From: Limnephilus marmoratus
Taxonomy: Eukaryota; Arthropoda; Insecta; Trichoptera; Limnephilidae
Direction: 5' to 3'
Assembly (NCBI GenBank): GCA_917880885.1
Contig: OU862922.1
Location: 310,001 to 374,000 of the forward strand
Length of the DNA: 64,000 nt
This document shows positions 1 through 12,329 of the stretch, one piece after another (position 1 is the stretch's first letter; every line of letters begins with the position of its first letter). The translations under genes and the position numbers were made by a program. The notes beneath the pieces were generated by a model that was not told the origin of the DNA, did not search any database, and saw nothing but the letters and a program-made list of their open reading frames with translations.

Positions 1-286
1 AATGTGGGTGTGACGTGGGAACCATTACTGAAGATCGGTTGCTGAGCGGTCCCGTCCTGCCCATTGACCCATACTAAATTGCGGAGACCATCCGTAATCA
101 GCTGAACTGATTGATGTTCACGGAAATTTGTGTCGCTGACGAATGTAAAAGACTTGTCCGAACTGTGCATTCCTGAAAACACAAATTCGCGACAATCAGC
201 AACTTCATCAGTCATCGGAATATTGAAGGAACCAAAACCAATTCCAGATAATAAGTTCGGTAATTGCGCTTTCGTTGTAAAAGGCC
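1..286 (-). CDS. Internal coding exon, unrecognised protein, truncated by window edge
   Basis: Read on the minus strand, one frame is open from 284 to the window edge (94 codons). The other two frames hit stops early. The translation looks like real protein, with mixed composition and segments such as LLSGIGFGSFNIPMTDEVA, CREFVFSGMHSSDKSFTFV and GLRNLVWVNGQDGT. The exon is preceded on that strand by a plausible acceptor (TTTCAAGCTTTAG at about 300..287), and no TE repeat of the window overlaps it. It starts with two bases (GG) that complete a codon, so the previous exon must end in phase 1. I do not recognise the family. There is no obvious transmembrane segment or catalytic motif. The protein continues beyond position 1. 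Confidence 0.6.
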
Positions 287-550
287 CTAAAGCTTGAAAT
301 AAACTACCATATTCAGAACATGTAAGAGCGATACAAAAGGTAAATAGTTAATAGAGTTGATATCCTTCTTCAAAATTACCACCCACAGAATTATATTTAA
401 GAAAAATACTGGAAAAGACTGGGTAGTATGATAAGGATATTAAAAGAAAGGTAAATGCAACTCCGTTAGTAAAGGACTGAATGCCGTTGGCGCTAACAAA
501 AAACTGTCCAAAGCTAAGCTAACAATGGAGTGCTGGTACCTACCCTGATG

Positions 551-960
551 TGTTGCAGTGAGGCTTGGAACTGGCAAAGGAAGGATGAAAGTAGACTGAA
601 TGCTGTAGAAATGAGATTCCTGAGACGTTTGTGCGGTAAAACCATGTATGATCGTGTGAGAAATGTGAAGATCCCCAAAATTGCAAAGTTAATGGGAGCG
701 AAATGAATAAGATTAAGAAAGGGACCTTCAGATGCTTTAAGCATGTAGAGCGAATGAACGAAGAAATGAGTGTAAGGAAAATATATGTCGCAAATGTGAA
801 TGGTAGAAGAAGTCGGGGACGCCCGAAGAAAACGAAGAAGAAGAAGTGAATCAGATACTTGAGTTGGGCCATGTCGATAGTCAAAATAATAGAATAGTAT
901 GTATAAATGTGAATGAGGCAAGGAGTGTGTGCCGAGACCGGGTTGTTTGGCGGTCCGTTC
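551..960 (+). pseudogene. Decayed LINE reverse-transcriptase C-terminal fragment
   Basis: One frame reads SEAWNWQRKDESRLNAVEMR, then FLRRLCGK and DRVRN, before a stop near 704. After a frame change the end reads RMNEEMSVRKIYVANVNGRR followed by SRGRPKK. The order 'rLnavEmrflRRl...DRvrN...rGRPkk' is the C-terminal tail typical of insect LINE endonuclease/reverse-transcriptase proteins. The copy carries stops and at least one frameshift, so it is dead. The same segment recurs at 12890-13600, where a SINE interrupts it. Confidence 0.65.
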
Positions 961-1296
961 TCTAAGCCTCGTTTTGAATGGCTGTGTTGCCTGTTTACTT
1001 TAGCTCCAAGGTGGCATTTCACAAAAATGACAAAGTAAGTATAATAAATTATTGTACATTTGGAAAGTTTCTCATAAAAACATTGGCGTCAGAGTTCAAC
1101 AGAATTAAATTGGAGTTAATCAGCGATGCGAGCATAACAATCGTGACTTCTCAACAATGACACTTTGCCCAAACTTCGACGATTTCTAGCGACAAAATGC
1201 TGGATGGCTTGTTGTACAGGTAGTTTAGTGATTTCATTGGTTGAGTTATGAATAAGGTGAAAAGAAATCGTTGATTACATCTAGGAACAGGTTCCG

Positions 1297-1385
1297 TGCA
1301 CCAGCACCAGCACCAGGTGTCATCCGCACCAGGGGTATGGGTATGAGGTATGGGTATGAGGTATGGGGTATGAGGGAGCGGTTCG
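1297..1385. repeat. Short tandem repeats (CACCAG and GGGTATGAGGTAT types)
   Basis: Four tandem CACCAG-like units are followed by four or five units of a GGTATGGGTATGAG-type repeat. The flanks to 1510 are GC-richer than the surroundings. ORFs exist on both strands but neither resembles a known domain, so I leave them uncalled. Confidence 0.6.
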
Positions 1386-1724
1386 GCGGCGAGGAATGCC
1401 GCACGCCGGTGGCGCTCAAGATGAGAGATGGTGAACCGAATCTTCCGGAGAAAGCTATGGCGACGAGAATACAGGAGGTGGTCCGAGATAACCAACGGAC
1501 GAGGGGGTCATAAAGCTGTCGCTTACATTAAAGATTTATTTGACTTTCGATACTAAAATACAGAGTACACAGTTTCCTGATTCGCACTAACAGTCAGGAG
1601 AACTAAGGCATCCATCCACGTGTGTGCGAGGGAGACCGGGAGGTACATATCTGGAGTATGTTGGTAGAGTATGGACTGGAACTAAACCAGAAAAAAAAGC
1701 CTCAAATACATCTGTCTACGACTC

Positions 1725-2155
1725 CAGATACTAATATCTACAGCCTGTATGTCGGACGAATATCTACAGCTCATATGTTGAACTAATATCTACGAACTTC
1801 AGAGTGTTGACTAATATCTACAGAGCTAAGGTCGGACGAATATCTATGACGGTCCCAGTGTTGACTTATATCTACAGAGCGTAGGTTGAACTAATATCTA
1901 CAGAGCGTAGGTTGGACTAATCAGCTAAATGTGTCCAATAGTCCGATATTAGGGATTATTTTTACATACATAGGTACTTACATAAATTAAGTTTTTTAAA
2001 CTGCATACGCAATATTACGTTATTCCAATATGCTATACATAATTGCAAATCCAACCTCTGCCAGTGCTGTAGATATACGTCAACACTTTGGTTCTCATAG
2101 ATATTAGTTCGATTTTTTCAGTTTTTGGAATTCCTGTAGATATTAGTAGACGCCT
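1725..2155. repeat. Inverted minisatellite with core ACTAATATCTACAGAG
   Basis: Between 1725 and 1925 the core 'aatatctac' recurs at least seven times, at roughly 30-bp steps, with the spacer varying around GCGTAGGTTGG. From 2068 to 2155 the complement (GTAGATATTAGT) occurs two or three times in the opposite orientation, around an AT-rich spacer. The two arrays could fold on each other. No coding sense is visible. Confidence 0.75.
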
Positions 2156-2164
2156 CCCTGTCTA

Positions 2165-4950
2165 GATGCGGACGCACGGAACTTATCTGAGGTTCACCAT
2201 CTCAATATTAAAATAAGAAATCTTGTATTGTATTAACGATAATTAATCTGACGTACAATAAATTTGGTCATTGACACAGCTAAAGCAATTTCAAGCAACG
2301 TTTCTGTTCTGTGGTTTCTAACCGCGACAAAACTGAGAGAACGTGTCAATCTGGAATGAAGTGAAAATATAGGTAGGGTGGTATTTTTATTACCTAAGTA
2401 AAATTTTATAAAATATTATTATCTGCCCAGACAACTTTTCAAACCCGTGACCTCCGGGTCGTCATTGTAATAAAAATAATAGTATGTTGAAGCAGAAAAA
2501 ATAATCAATGACGACAATATAGATATGTACAAACAATGAGCCAAACCAGTAAAAGTCACTTTTAACATAATTGTCTTCGACTTTTATTTGTCCCAAACAC
2601 GTAAAGTTTCGCAACAAATAAGATTCGGATTAGTTTCTTCAAATTGGTCGCAAACAATCCGGAAACATTTTCACGGCAATTACAGTCACGGAAGGCAAAA
2701 AAACGATCAGTCCTATTTGGACATTTCAACCAAACACAACAAGACAGACTGAATGAACAAAAAACAAACCGACAAACTTTAAAGTCATTAAACAGGTGAT
2801 ATGACCGCAAGACTTGCCGTGCTAAGACCTTGGCAATTAAAGCATTCTTTGGTAGTTTCGTGTCTGTCTCAGTGACCGAAGAATCTGGTCACACACTGAC
2901 CTACCTGCGGAGGAATGCGCATGATATAAGAGGTCGCCGCTGACTAAATAAAAACCAGGCAGAGATCGTATCCACGCCATCATAGAGCATTCGAGGTAAC
3001 TTGCTTCGTGGTAATTTGCTTCTCATAATATTGATGGGTGACAATGATCTTTCTTCAAAAGAAAACAAGAGATAAGTGTATTAATTTATTGTGCTCTAAA
3101 GATTTCAGTATTCAAAATTGTGTGCTCACCTTATCATTTCTTTACATTGCGTATAACTTTTGAATTCGAAGTATTCCAAATCTAAGAATAAATCGTCCCG
3201 GAAGGAAATTTTTATACTTTATAACGATAATTCATATTATTTTTACGGATAAAATCATTAACAAATGAATACGTAATTAATGTTAAATGCCTACCTCGAC
3301 CTTTACTAATTTCATTACCACAGTGTGCGTTCAAAGAAATAAAGCATTTTTTGTTTGTTTTCAAAACTAGCAATACCATAACAATTCGACTTTCCAGTAT
3401 CTTTCATACGATTTTTATGAATGGATTTTAGGACGATTGTCGATGACTTGCATACGATATATCCCTGGGACTAGTATGATGTTGTTACTAGTGATGTCGT
3501 TTCTCGCCGCTCCGTGGCACGTGCCGACGCATAAGCCACAAGAAGAACGGAAGCGCGAGAGAGAATCGTAACGACGCCAGCCGGGTATGGGTATGGGCAA
3601 CTATAATAATGATAGTCTCACTTACCGCTGCGCTGTAGGATGCAATTTACTAGATGGATGCAATAATTTTCTCTTTAAACATTATAATCTCCGTAAACGC
3701 GACCATTTACTTGCTTAGGCGTTTTTACGTCAATCGAAGCGGTCTACTTCCAACAAACAACATGATAGTAATAATCAATAAAACACGTATGAACGAGTAA
3801 TTTTCAATTACAGCGGTAATCACTTCAATTGTAGAATTGATTGGTCATTTCCTAATCGAAGTATATACCCAATAGGTATTTTTCATCATTGTTGCAATTT
3901 AACCCGTTGAATAAGGTAAGGTTAATTGGGAACTCTTGATCAAACGCAAGGTCAGCGATGCAACAACACATACAATAATGCCAGTCGTGAATAAATAAAT
4001 AATTGAATGAGGGAAGCATGAATAATTTACGGCATGCTCAGCGAGAGTTCAAATTCCATAACAGTCAATTTTTACGAAATTGTTAATGTCCAATAATTAT
4101 TGTAAGTCAAACCGCTCTAGCCAAAGACATACCCAGAGCAAGGCACAGTGCACATGCATGTACACAGTGCCCCACTGCAAAAGCGAGCTGAACCAAAGAC
4201 ACATTAACTGAATTGCTAAAAAAATGTTTAATTCCTAAACCCATTCCACCAATACGCGCCTTTGAAAAAACTTTAAAAATATAAATAATAAAACAAAAAA
4301 TCATTAGAAATTCTTGTAAAAATCATTATATCGCATTAATCTATCTGTTGTTAATTAAGCACCGTGTTTTATTTAAACATTACTATTTTATTACACTACA
4401 GGCTTATTCGTTTTCATTTTATTTATGTGGTGTTATTAGTTTTTACCTCATCTTCTAATTATTTGTCTTTCTTTTGTTATTTCTAAATTTGGAATGTATT
4501 GCATTGCATTACCCCTTTGCATACATTCTGGAATAAATTATCATTATGTTATTATTACACACAAATACTATAATACAGGCATCGCCTTGTGGTTTTTTTG
4601 TCACTGTCTTATATTTTATGTTATTATCTATAAATATACCTGTGTGCACCGAAAAAACTTTGCCACTAAAAATATTTAAAAAAAAACTTATATTTTTACA
4701 TTCAAAATTTGATAAATTTAAAGATCAGGTTGATTTTTTCTATCTGAAGCTTTGTCTATACTTATGAATTCAATCAAAGCTTACTCCGTTGTCGGTAAAA
4801 AGATATTATGCAAAGCCGAAATAAAAGAAAGTTAGAATGAATTAGAATATATCAGTTTATGTTAATACACAAGTGCAGATAATTCTTGAAATTTGAACCT
4901 GAAAATCAGACGTTAAACAAAGCAAATCAAATCATTAATTTGAACTATAT
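2165..4950. other. AT-rich stretch, nothing recognised
   Basis: Scattered ORFs of 60-82 codons occur on both strands, with no domain, splice signals or match to the window's repeat families. A GC-richer patch at about 3490-3600 is the only compositional deviation. Confidence 0.5.
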
Positions 4951-4955
4951 AACAA

Positions 4956-5076
4956 GAGGCCTCTGTGTTTCCTCCTTCCTACGATGCAGATTCACTCCTT
5001 CCTTTCCACGAGAATACCCTCCACACAACATCCCCAAAGATGACGTAGGCCCTAAGGGAACTAATTTTTGTTGCTG
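4956..5076 (+). mobile_element. LINE 3'-end fragment
   Basis: The segment from 'ggcctctgtgtttcctcc' onward matches the last coding part and 3' UTR of the LINE copy at 26.9-27.7 kb. It includes the CCCTCCACACAACATCCCC block and the 'gatgacgtaggccctaaggg' block of the 3' stem-loop family. The copy lacks a clear poly-A and is out of frame. Confidence 0.7.
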
Positions 5077-5758
5077 TTAGTATGATTGTGCTTCATTGAA
5101 GTATAAATTGCTTAAATCTGTTCGAATCTTAATACTTTATCTCTTTTAAAACGCTTTGAAATTTTTAATTTTGTAATGTTTTAAAAATGAATAAATTCAA
5201 TTGGATTGAATTGAATTTTCCTCAGGATCTACTAAATGAAGCTAATGCAAAAAAAAACTTGCAATAAAGGTGCGGTAGCCACGTTTATTATTTATTTAGG
5301 CAAAAAAATCTTGTTGATTTCGAAGAGAGGAATAATGCCATGGGTGGCGGGGTTCATTATAAAAGCCAGTTGGCAGGCGAGCCAATATTTTGGCCCAGAT
5401 ACTAGTTGAGGTAAATGAATTAATTTGTAGTTTATTGTTCCACTTTAACGGCATAACATCAACATCAAATAACGACAAGTACATTATTAATATGATTCAG
5501 TTTGTTTGAGATGGAGCGCAGCGCGAAAAACAGCGCCTTTGAAAACAACACACGGTCAAATAGTTTTCTCTACAAAACATAAAATTAATAACATAGACTC
5601 TTGAACAGATAACATTACGAAACATAGACAAAATTTTATACAAATAATTTTTTACATAGACATAGATTTCAAAAAAATCGTTCAAATATTTACCTCATAA
5701 TTTAAAATCGGGAACTTAACGATTTAATTTGTCCACAAAAAAGTTCAGCATTTATTGA

Positions 5759-6160
5759 CGATCTCCGTGGCAGAGGAGTAAGGCTCTCGACGAGCAAGCC
5801 GAAGTTCCCGGGATCAAATCAATAAATTTTATTTGGTTAATTTGTTGTTTTATTTTGTGTTGCATCACAATTTATTATTTTTAAGTAATACGTAGTATAT
5901 TTGCGGGACGTTTCAGTGTGGGAGATACTCTCAGTATCATCCTGGTGTAAAACCACCATTCAGGATTGAAACGTTGCTTGAAATGGCTTTAATTTTGTTT
6001 GGTGATCAGATCTGAATAGTCAGGTACTTCCCCACCTTCCTCTTCTCCATCTCCTTCCCCCCCCCCCCACTACACAATATACCCCTATCAGAGATGCCAT
6101 TGTATCACTGGCTTCAGACGGTTGGGAACAGTTGGGACTCTTTTGTGGCTTCACATAAAA
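5759..6160 (+). mobile_element. tRNA-derived SINE, family S, copy 1
   Basis: A decayed tRNA-like head (ctccgtggcagaggagtaag; B-box area degraded) is followed by the conserved family body: the 'aaattttatttg' block, the 'cattcaggattgaaacgttg' block, 'gatcagatctgaatag', a C/T-rich tract and the 'ggttgggaacagttgggact' tail. There is no clean target duplication. The body matches the copies at 13.1, 21.7, 32.6, 37.1 and 43.5 kb. Confidence 0.8.
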
Positions 6161-6231
6161 ATAAATACAATTTTAATTATTTTTATCTATTTATTTATTA
6201 ACGCTCCTTTTTAGGGGTTTTTACATACTTA

Positions 6232-6421
6232 GGGGGCATACATTAATTACGTGAGCATTTTTTTTCCAGTCTAGATCCCCACCCCCCCCCCCCAATTAGT
6301 GAAATAAATTTGGGCCATTTCATATATATTCATTTCGTATATATTTTTTCAAGTAACGTGAGATTTTGCTGGACCCCCCCCCCGTCCCCCTTTTGAGCTC
6401 ACGTAATTAATGAATGCCCCC
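6232..6421. mobile_element. PIF/Harbinger-like MITE, family A
   Basis: The 24-bp terminal inverted repeats start GGGGGCATACATTAATTACG and differ at one position between the two ends. The flanking target duplication is TTA on both sides (6229-6231 and 6422-6424), the size and sequence expected for PIF/Harbinger. The 190-bp interior has two C-runs and no ORF. A second copy sits at 33194-33359. Confidence 0.85.
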
Positions 6422-6525
6422 TTATTGTAACAAGAAGTATAATTCAACTTATATTACAATTCAATTTTTTATAAGAACAACTCTCTTTTTATAAGATTTG
6501 ATGGTTATTCCCATTAATGTAATAC

Positions 6526-6965
6526 ATCATTGAAGAAGATAACAAACTAGATGAACATATGAATGAGAACAAGGCACAGAAAAATGAAAAAGGTAATGGT
6601 CGCAACTGGGACTCGAACGCAAAACCTCTCGTCTAACTGGGACGCGTATTTACAAAACCTATACCGATTCAGTCGCGGTAGCGACAATTTACATTTTAAA
6701 TATTTGTCAACCTCGTATTTCAAATGTTAGAATTAACAATATTAACTTCGACTATTTTTTCCGTATTATAGACAAATACCCTTTTCATTGGAAACAATCG
6801 GTCGAAACTGGTTTACAACGTATCATTAGACGAGAGGTTCTGGGTTCGAGTCCCAGTTGCTACGATCATCTTTTTAATTTTTCTGTGTCTTGTTTTCTTT
6901 CGTATGTTCGTTTATTAGTGTTGTCTTCTTCTTTAATGATATATTACAATTGTTGTTTGTAGAAT
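6526..6965. mobile_element. Head-to-head inverted dimer of a tRNA-SINE-like element (divergent)
   Basis: The left arm (about 6526-6640) and right arm (about 6826-6960) are inverted copies. Each has a tRNA-like T-arm/B-box segment (GGGTTCGAGTCCCAG on the right; its complement ACTGGGACTCGAACG on the left) pointing inward. Each is followed outward by 'tttttaatttttctgtgtcttg' and a 'ttgtcttcttctttaatgat' end. About 185 bp of unrelated AT-rich sequence lies between the heads. Related dimers lie at 42.75 and 59.85 kb. Confidence 0.7.
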
Positions 6966-7384
6966 TAATTCATTAGTTGTATGAAGGAAAACAAATTGGG
7001 CCTTGCACATCTGCACATTATTAATGAAACGTATTGTCTGAAACATTTCCCTTCCACACACCAGCAAAAGCAGCCAAGCGGTGCGGCGTCAACAACAACA
7101 TAAAACACGTGAATCTGATGAAGCGCCTATTATTGTCGCCCTTTTTATGGCTTTGTGACTCATCACCGGACTTGTCTAGGTTTCTGGCGTACGCAATACG
7201 CCTATGTTAATAAACCAAATGTTTCAATGTGAAGGCAAAGTGAAGTAATGTATGACGAACATAAATCGTCACTCATGATCATGAATGAAAAGCGACAAAT
7301 CTAAAAAATAAAATTGAGAGAGAGCCAACTTTGAAGAAATACACGAAAACACAAATTAACCTGCAAAACGGTTGACGTAATGAC

Positions 7385-7470
7385 TCGGTGGTCAGAGCAG
7401 AAAAAAGCAAAAAAGGTTCGGAGTTCAAAGCCTGGTAGCAACTTCTTTCTATTCTCTATTTATGTAACTA
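7385..7470 (+). repeat. Possible tRNA-like SINE head, decayed
   Basis: The run 'gactcggtggtcagagc' resembles an A-box and 'ggttcggagttcaaagcc' resembles a degenerate B-box about 35 bp downstream, the spacing of a tRNA promoter. No intact cloverleaf or recognised body follows. Confidence 0.35.
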
Positions 7471-7504
7471 TTATTTTGTTGTGAATACTGCACTCTAGTC
7501 TCGG

Positions 7505-8050
7505 TTGCGCTTAACCGTTCACAATTTGGGAGGCGGTATCTGTACTGTCGCCCTGAGAACCATTTATTAGATAACCAACACCCCTGTCGTAGGTCACCCC
7601 AAGTGGTAAGCTACGTCTAGGTCTTGGCGGCGGATGCGTTTGCCCACCTACTGCATTGCAGGCCGGATTGGGAGACTGGCCGAGGGAGTCCTTCTGACTT
7701 CTCCAGCCGGACTCTCGACAAATCGCCTTGCACTGCAGTGGGAGGAATTAATTAATACTTCCGTCACTCCTGGACACGTTGACCTAAAGATTCCTACCCA
7801 TTATTTTTCCTTCTCAGAACTTCCTCTCCTTCCTTTCAGCCGGACTCTCGACAAATCGCCTTGCACTGCAGTGGGAGGAATTAATTCATACTTCCGTCAC
7901 TCCTGGACACGTTGACCTAAAGATTCCTACCCATTATTTTTCCTTCTCAGAACTTCCTCTCCTTCCTTTCCCTAAAACACAGCACTCCTAAAGATTACAT
8001 AGGCCTCCAGAATTGTTTTCCTCAGGGCCTCCTGTAGAGCTAAGTAAAAA
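7505..8050 (+). mobile_element. LINE-tail repeat (family T), copy with internal 133-bp duplication
   Basis: It starts with the family's 'caatttgggaggcgg' end, then shows the block 'ggataaccaacacccctg', the CACCCCAAGTGG block and the C/T-rich 'cttcctctccttcctttc' block. It ends with the 'cctcagggcctcctg' end and an A-run at about 8046. A 133-bp unit is tandemly duplicated inside it. The 93-codon ORF across the duplication is a by-product, not a gene. Confidence 0.75.
7705..7970. repeat. 133-bp near-identical tandem duplication
   Basis: Unit 1 (7705-7837) and unit 2 (7838-7970) both start AGCCGGACTCTCGACAAATC and both end CTTCCTCTCCTTCCTTTC. By eye they differ at one base, near 7750 against 7883. 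Confidence 0.9.
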
Positions 8051-8051
8051 A

Positions 8052-8268
8052 AAACGTCTGGAGCCAATTGGGGTACGTTTTGAGGCAGGAAGGACGTGGG
8101 AGGGGAAGGAAACTAGGAACTTGGACGAGGAGGGTCGGGAAGTACCTGACTATTCAGATCTGATCACCAAACATGACAAAAGCCATTTCAAGCAACACTT
8201 CAATTCTGAAAAGTGATCTTTCACCACGGCGATATTGAGAGTACGAGGTACGAGTATCATCCACTGTA
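8052..8268 (-). mobile_element. SINE family S, partial copy 2
   Basis: Reverse complement of the 3' half of the family: the 'ctggagccaattggggta' tail, the G/A-rich tract, 'cagatctgatcacc' and 'gccatttcaagcaac'. The tRNA head is missing. It abuts the A-run of the family-T repeat, suggesting that one element targeted the other's tail. Confidence 0.7.
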
Positions 8269-8269
8269 C

Positions 8270-10480
8270 TAACCACAATGCCAAAATTTGACGAACGTTT
8301 GGATTATTTAATATCAATATCCAATGAGCAGTTAACCTGCCTTTGTGATAGTATATCTATGGTTATACATCAAACACCTGTGTAACAGACCCGGTCATAG
8401 ACTGCAACAGTTGTAGAATGGCAGGTTCGGTGCCTACAGTCCCTCCCACAACATTCACCTCATTTGGCACCAGGCGGACTTGTTCGGAACAGGACGAGCC
8501 GTGAATATTAATGTGACCCCCCATCAGCTCGCATCTTTCATATTTTGCGTCTCAGAATAATAATATTAATAACTGTGACTCAATTGGTGTATTCTCTCCT
8601 TCCTAGAAACATCAGATGATAAAATGTTACCTTTGTCTTATGGAATGTAATTTAATACTACGAATTGAGCCGGTTAGAAAAAAAATATAATGAAGTTCAT
8701 TATTATTTATGTATTTCCTTTGACCGGCTAAAGCAACGCTATCGATACGGGGAACCGGTATAACAGTAGGTAAAGCCACCAATTATAATTTATGACAAAG
8801 ACTTCATCGACAACAAAAACCTAATATTAAAACAATCTCGAGAAAATTTGTACAAACAATATTATTACGAAATTTTCTTTGACTTCACGAGACAACTAAA
8901 TAAACACGATATTTTTTTCCACGCCCAGCGCATAAATATTGATACTTGAGATTACAAACGGTCATGTCGAAATTGTTCTTATTTCTGACAGTTAACAGGC
9001 CATTCAAATCTCCTTAGTTCCATGACGGAACTGATGTTGCGAGAGAATTTGCGTTTAGCTGTAAATTCCGGGAAAACAATGTGTACATTCCATGAAATCC
9101 CAGGTTCGGTGACTAAATGACAGGTTTGTCAACCGCAGTGACCCAAAAAATCCAGTGTTCTTAACATGGCCAATAAACAATGGTAAATGCTTCAATAAAG
9201 TAATTGCCACACATCAAAACCGTAGATAAAATACACGTAAAAGGATTCACACACCTTAAACAAAATCCTCTATGTAACACGGTCGCAACAGGGAATCGAA
9301 TTAAGATATGGGAATTAATTGAGGATAATATTGGTAATTCCTAAAATTGAATCTATTTGAGATGGATAAAAAATATGGAAAATAAAAATAGCTTAAAAGG
9401 TCTTAAGTCTTTTTGTTCAATCCCAAATTACGACCGTTATCTCTTTATTTTCAATGTCTTTCTGTTTCATTAAGATTAGTTTATAATACTATCTTCTTCA
9501 ATAATTCTTGTTTCTTACTCAATTCAGCCTAACGAATTAATTGATTTCAGATAAAATATTTTTTTTAATTTGCTCGTTTGAAAAGTCATTGGTTTTAATT
9601 TTCAAACCCTCACGCACTACAAAAAAGAAATATTTACAACACGAAGTTACAAAATAAACACAAGGCGATGCGCTTGTATCTTTTGTGAAACACTCGATCA
9701 ATGACTTTCTAGAATTTTTTTGTTATTAATCAATCTCCCAAACAAAATGCGAGGCGGTATTACTGACACCTTCTCCCCACCACCACAAAGTCTGTTGGCA
9801 GTCAAATTAATGTAGACGCTAATCGATACACCAGCCGACCCCATCCCCACTTGTCGCAAATACACCGCCACCAGAGCCAACGCGCCTTGGCTTGGAGTAA
9901 CGGAGCTTTTTCACTGAAGAGATAAAATACAAATAGGTGTGTGTCGTGGAGTGCCAGTGTACCCGAAGTAAGCTATTTTTTTCTTACCTTCGATTAAAAT
10001 TTACAAAAATCGAAACTCTTTCTTTTCTATGCTTATGATTTGTTAATACGGGCCCTGAAGAGTGGCCGGTGGCTCCTTCGGTGGCATGTTATGAGATACG
10101 ATCCGACTTACGAGCTGTCATCGTGGAGCAAGGGGATCAAAGCTGCAACCCCATGGAGCAGGCTTTATTTAAATACCTGCAGAAAGGCTCAGTATACCTA
10201 CCTGCATTGCTTTTGTGTATTAGAAAAGGCAATCGGTCTATTAAAAATGGATTGTCAATCAGATGACCGTCCTAATTTGTAGAGAATCAAGCAGACATCA
10301 AGATAATATTCCAGAGAATAATCAAGGGAGCTCCAGCGCAGATAGCCTTTTCTAGAATAGATAAAATCAATTGTGTTGTTCTCTCTGACGGGAAGGAGTC
10401 GAAATGTTTTATGGTAAAGGTAAATATCCAGATTTGCTTGACTAACTTAATACGCACAAATTATTTAAAAAAAATCTTGT
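8270..10480. other. AT-rich stretch, nothing recognised
   Basis: No family repeat, RNA gene or convincing exon is visible. Short ORFs at 9698-9880 (-) and 10040-10282 (+) show no domain or splice context. Confidence 0.45.
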
Positions 10481-10482
10481 TA

Positions 10483-10642
10483 GGGAACCCATACTACGTG
10501 ACCCACTTTTTGCAATTTTTAACATACCCCCCCCCCCCCCCCCCCGATGATTAAAAACCTAAGCCCCCCTCCGCTCACTGTGACCAAGCATGGCATTTTG
10601 ATGACCCCCCCTGAACGGGTCACGCAGTATGGGTACGTTGCC
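10483..10642 (+). mobile_element. PIF/Harbinger-like MITE, family B, copy 1
   Basis: Terminal inverted repeats of the GGGAACGTACCCATACTACG type, with a small deletion on the left end. TTA precedes the element and TTG follows it, a slightly decayed TTA duplication. A long C-run and the 'ccgctcactgtgacc' core are shared with the 31.5 and 39.1 kb copies. Confidence 0.8.
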
Positions 10643-10644
10643 TT

Positions 10645-12325
10645 GGTTTAATAGAAACGAGGAGCATCTTTTTCAGTCTCTAGAGAAGCAAAATAACGCA
10701 TTTTAATGGCTACTGCATAATGTAGGTATTTAACGTATTTTGTTCACGCTATGTTTTGACATACACTATAAATTTTTTTTTGGGAAATTGTTTTTGCGAA
10801 GTCCCGAAAACCATTCTGGATAGAAGGAGAAAGACTCCTCCGTTCACCTCTCACCCCTTGAAACTTGAGTGGCAATAACCAACTTGAAAAATACCCATCT
10901 CGTACAAGACCCCACTGAGAAACAGCCTGGGTTCTCATTGCCTCGCAAACTCTGGTCCGCCATCAATAGGATAAGGTGCACCATAACCGTTGTGCCCATA
11001 TGATCTAAAGATGGGGTCTTAAAGAGTCAGCGATGTGTGAATGCCGTTCAATGCAGACTGATGAGGTCCACAGGGCATCGCCTGAGGTCCTAAACTGGCT
11101 CGCAGACCTAGATGCCCATACGAAAGAAGAAGAATAATGGCCGCAAAGCGAACACGAAGAATTTGTAAATTATATTAATACGAAATAGCTATTAAAATGC
11201 ATTATTTCACTTCTCAGTTTTCTTTCAAATCGGTATACACCACACTTCTTGCGATTATCAATTCAGTGAGCCTCACCAGCACACGAAACACAAAAGTCAC
11301 GTTAAGCGGAAACAAGACAAATTCAAAGGAAATTTGTGACTGAAAATCAATCCATTTTCATAATATATGGGGATCAAAGACCCGAACGGCCGCAAACGTG
11401 ATCAACACAAATTCTATGTAAAACCTTTCAAATTCGCAAGTAATTTGTAAGTAACTTTAAAATATCCGTGTAATTTATTGTTAGCGTTGTATCACTTTCA
11501 GATATGCGGCTGGCTTGATTAATGGGCGCCTCGGAATTTCAAGTTTTTGTGCACTAAACGCGACGGCCAGGCTATGTATTCACTAATGGATTTTATCTTT
11601 AAAGGAAAAAGCCACAGAGTGATGAATAAATTTTAAGTGCTCTTATGTACAACGCACGTTGGTACGAGACGAATTGTTTTAAAATTGTCAAAGGGAAAAT
11701 AATAGATTGCTAAAACAGTGAAGTTTCTATGAAATTTTAATATCAAATAAGACAGGTTGCGTTATTGATAATAAAAACTGCGTATTGTCGAAATATCGAT
11801 TGTTTTTGGTACGGTAGACAAGTTAACGCGATTTGTTAAGCCGTGTCAAGGAATCCAGGTCAACTATGTCGTAAAATAAATCCTTATGAAAAGTAACTTT
11901 CAATACCGTATTCATTCGCGTATTCGATTCACAATAGCATTAATAATGGAATAAAAAATACAATCAACATGTTCAATAATAACTAGAGACCTGAAAATTA
12001 CGACGCCGCGATTTTTTACGCGAACACAGTAAGTTCTCAATTTTCTGACAAATACCGTGAATTTTCGTATTTTTGACGTGGTTTTCGGTAATTAAAAAGT
12101 AGAAGAGTAATATTGTATACTCTAAACATTTCTTTGTTTATGGTTTTGACAAGCTTGGATAGACATAAACCGAAACATAGCTCACTTTAATTCCAAAAAA
12201 CATCGCGTGATTTAAAAAAAAACGACGACCTGCCACTTGAACTGCAAATACCTAAAAGATAATACATTTTTTTCAAAATATTACTCTTTTACTGAAAAAT
12301 AACACCGTTTTTTCCAAAAGAAAAT
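10645..12325. other. AT-rich stretch, nothing recognised
   Basis: I find no coding region, RNA gene or family repeat here. Confidence 0.45.
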
Positions 12326-12329
12326 GGCT

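Noticed and set aside
1725..2155. CRISPR array
   Set aside because: Units are variable, partly inverted and AT-rich, in a eukaryotic context with no cas genes.
7634..7915. 93-codon protein gene
   Set aside because: The frame spans a tandem duplication inside a repeat; the repeated peptide is a by-product.
11060..11120. Hammerhead at CTGATGAGGTCC
   Set aside because: It has the first core strand but no GAAA strand or pairing stem II at the right distance.
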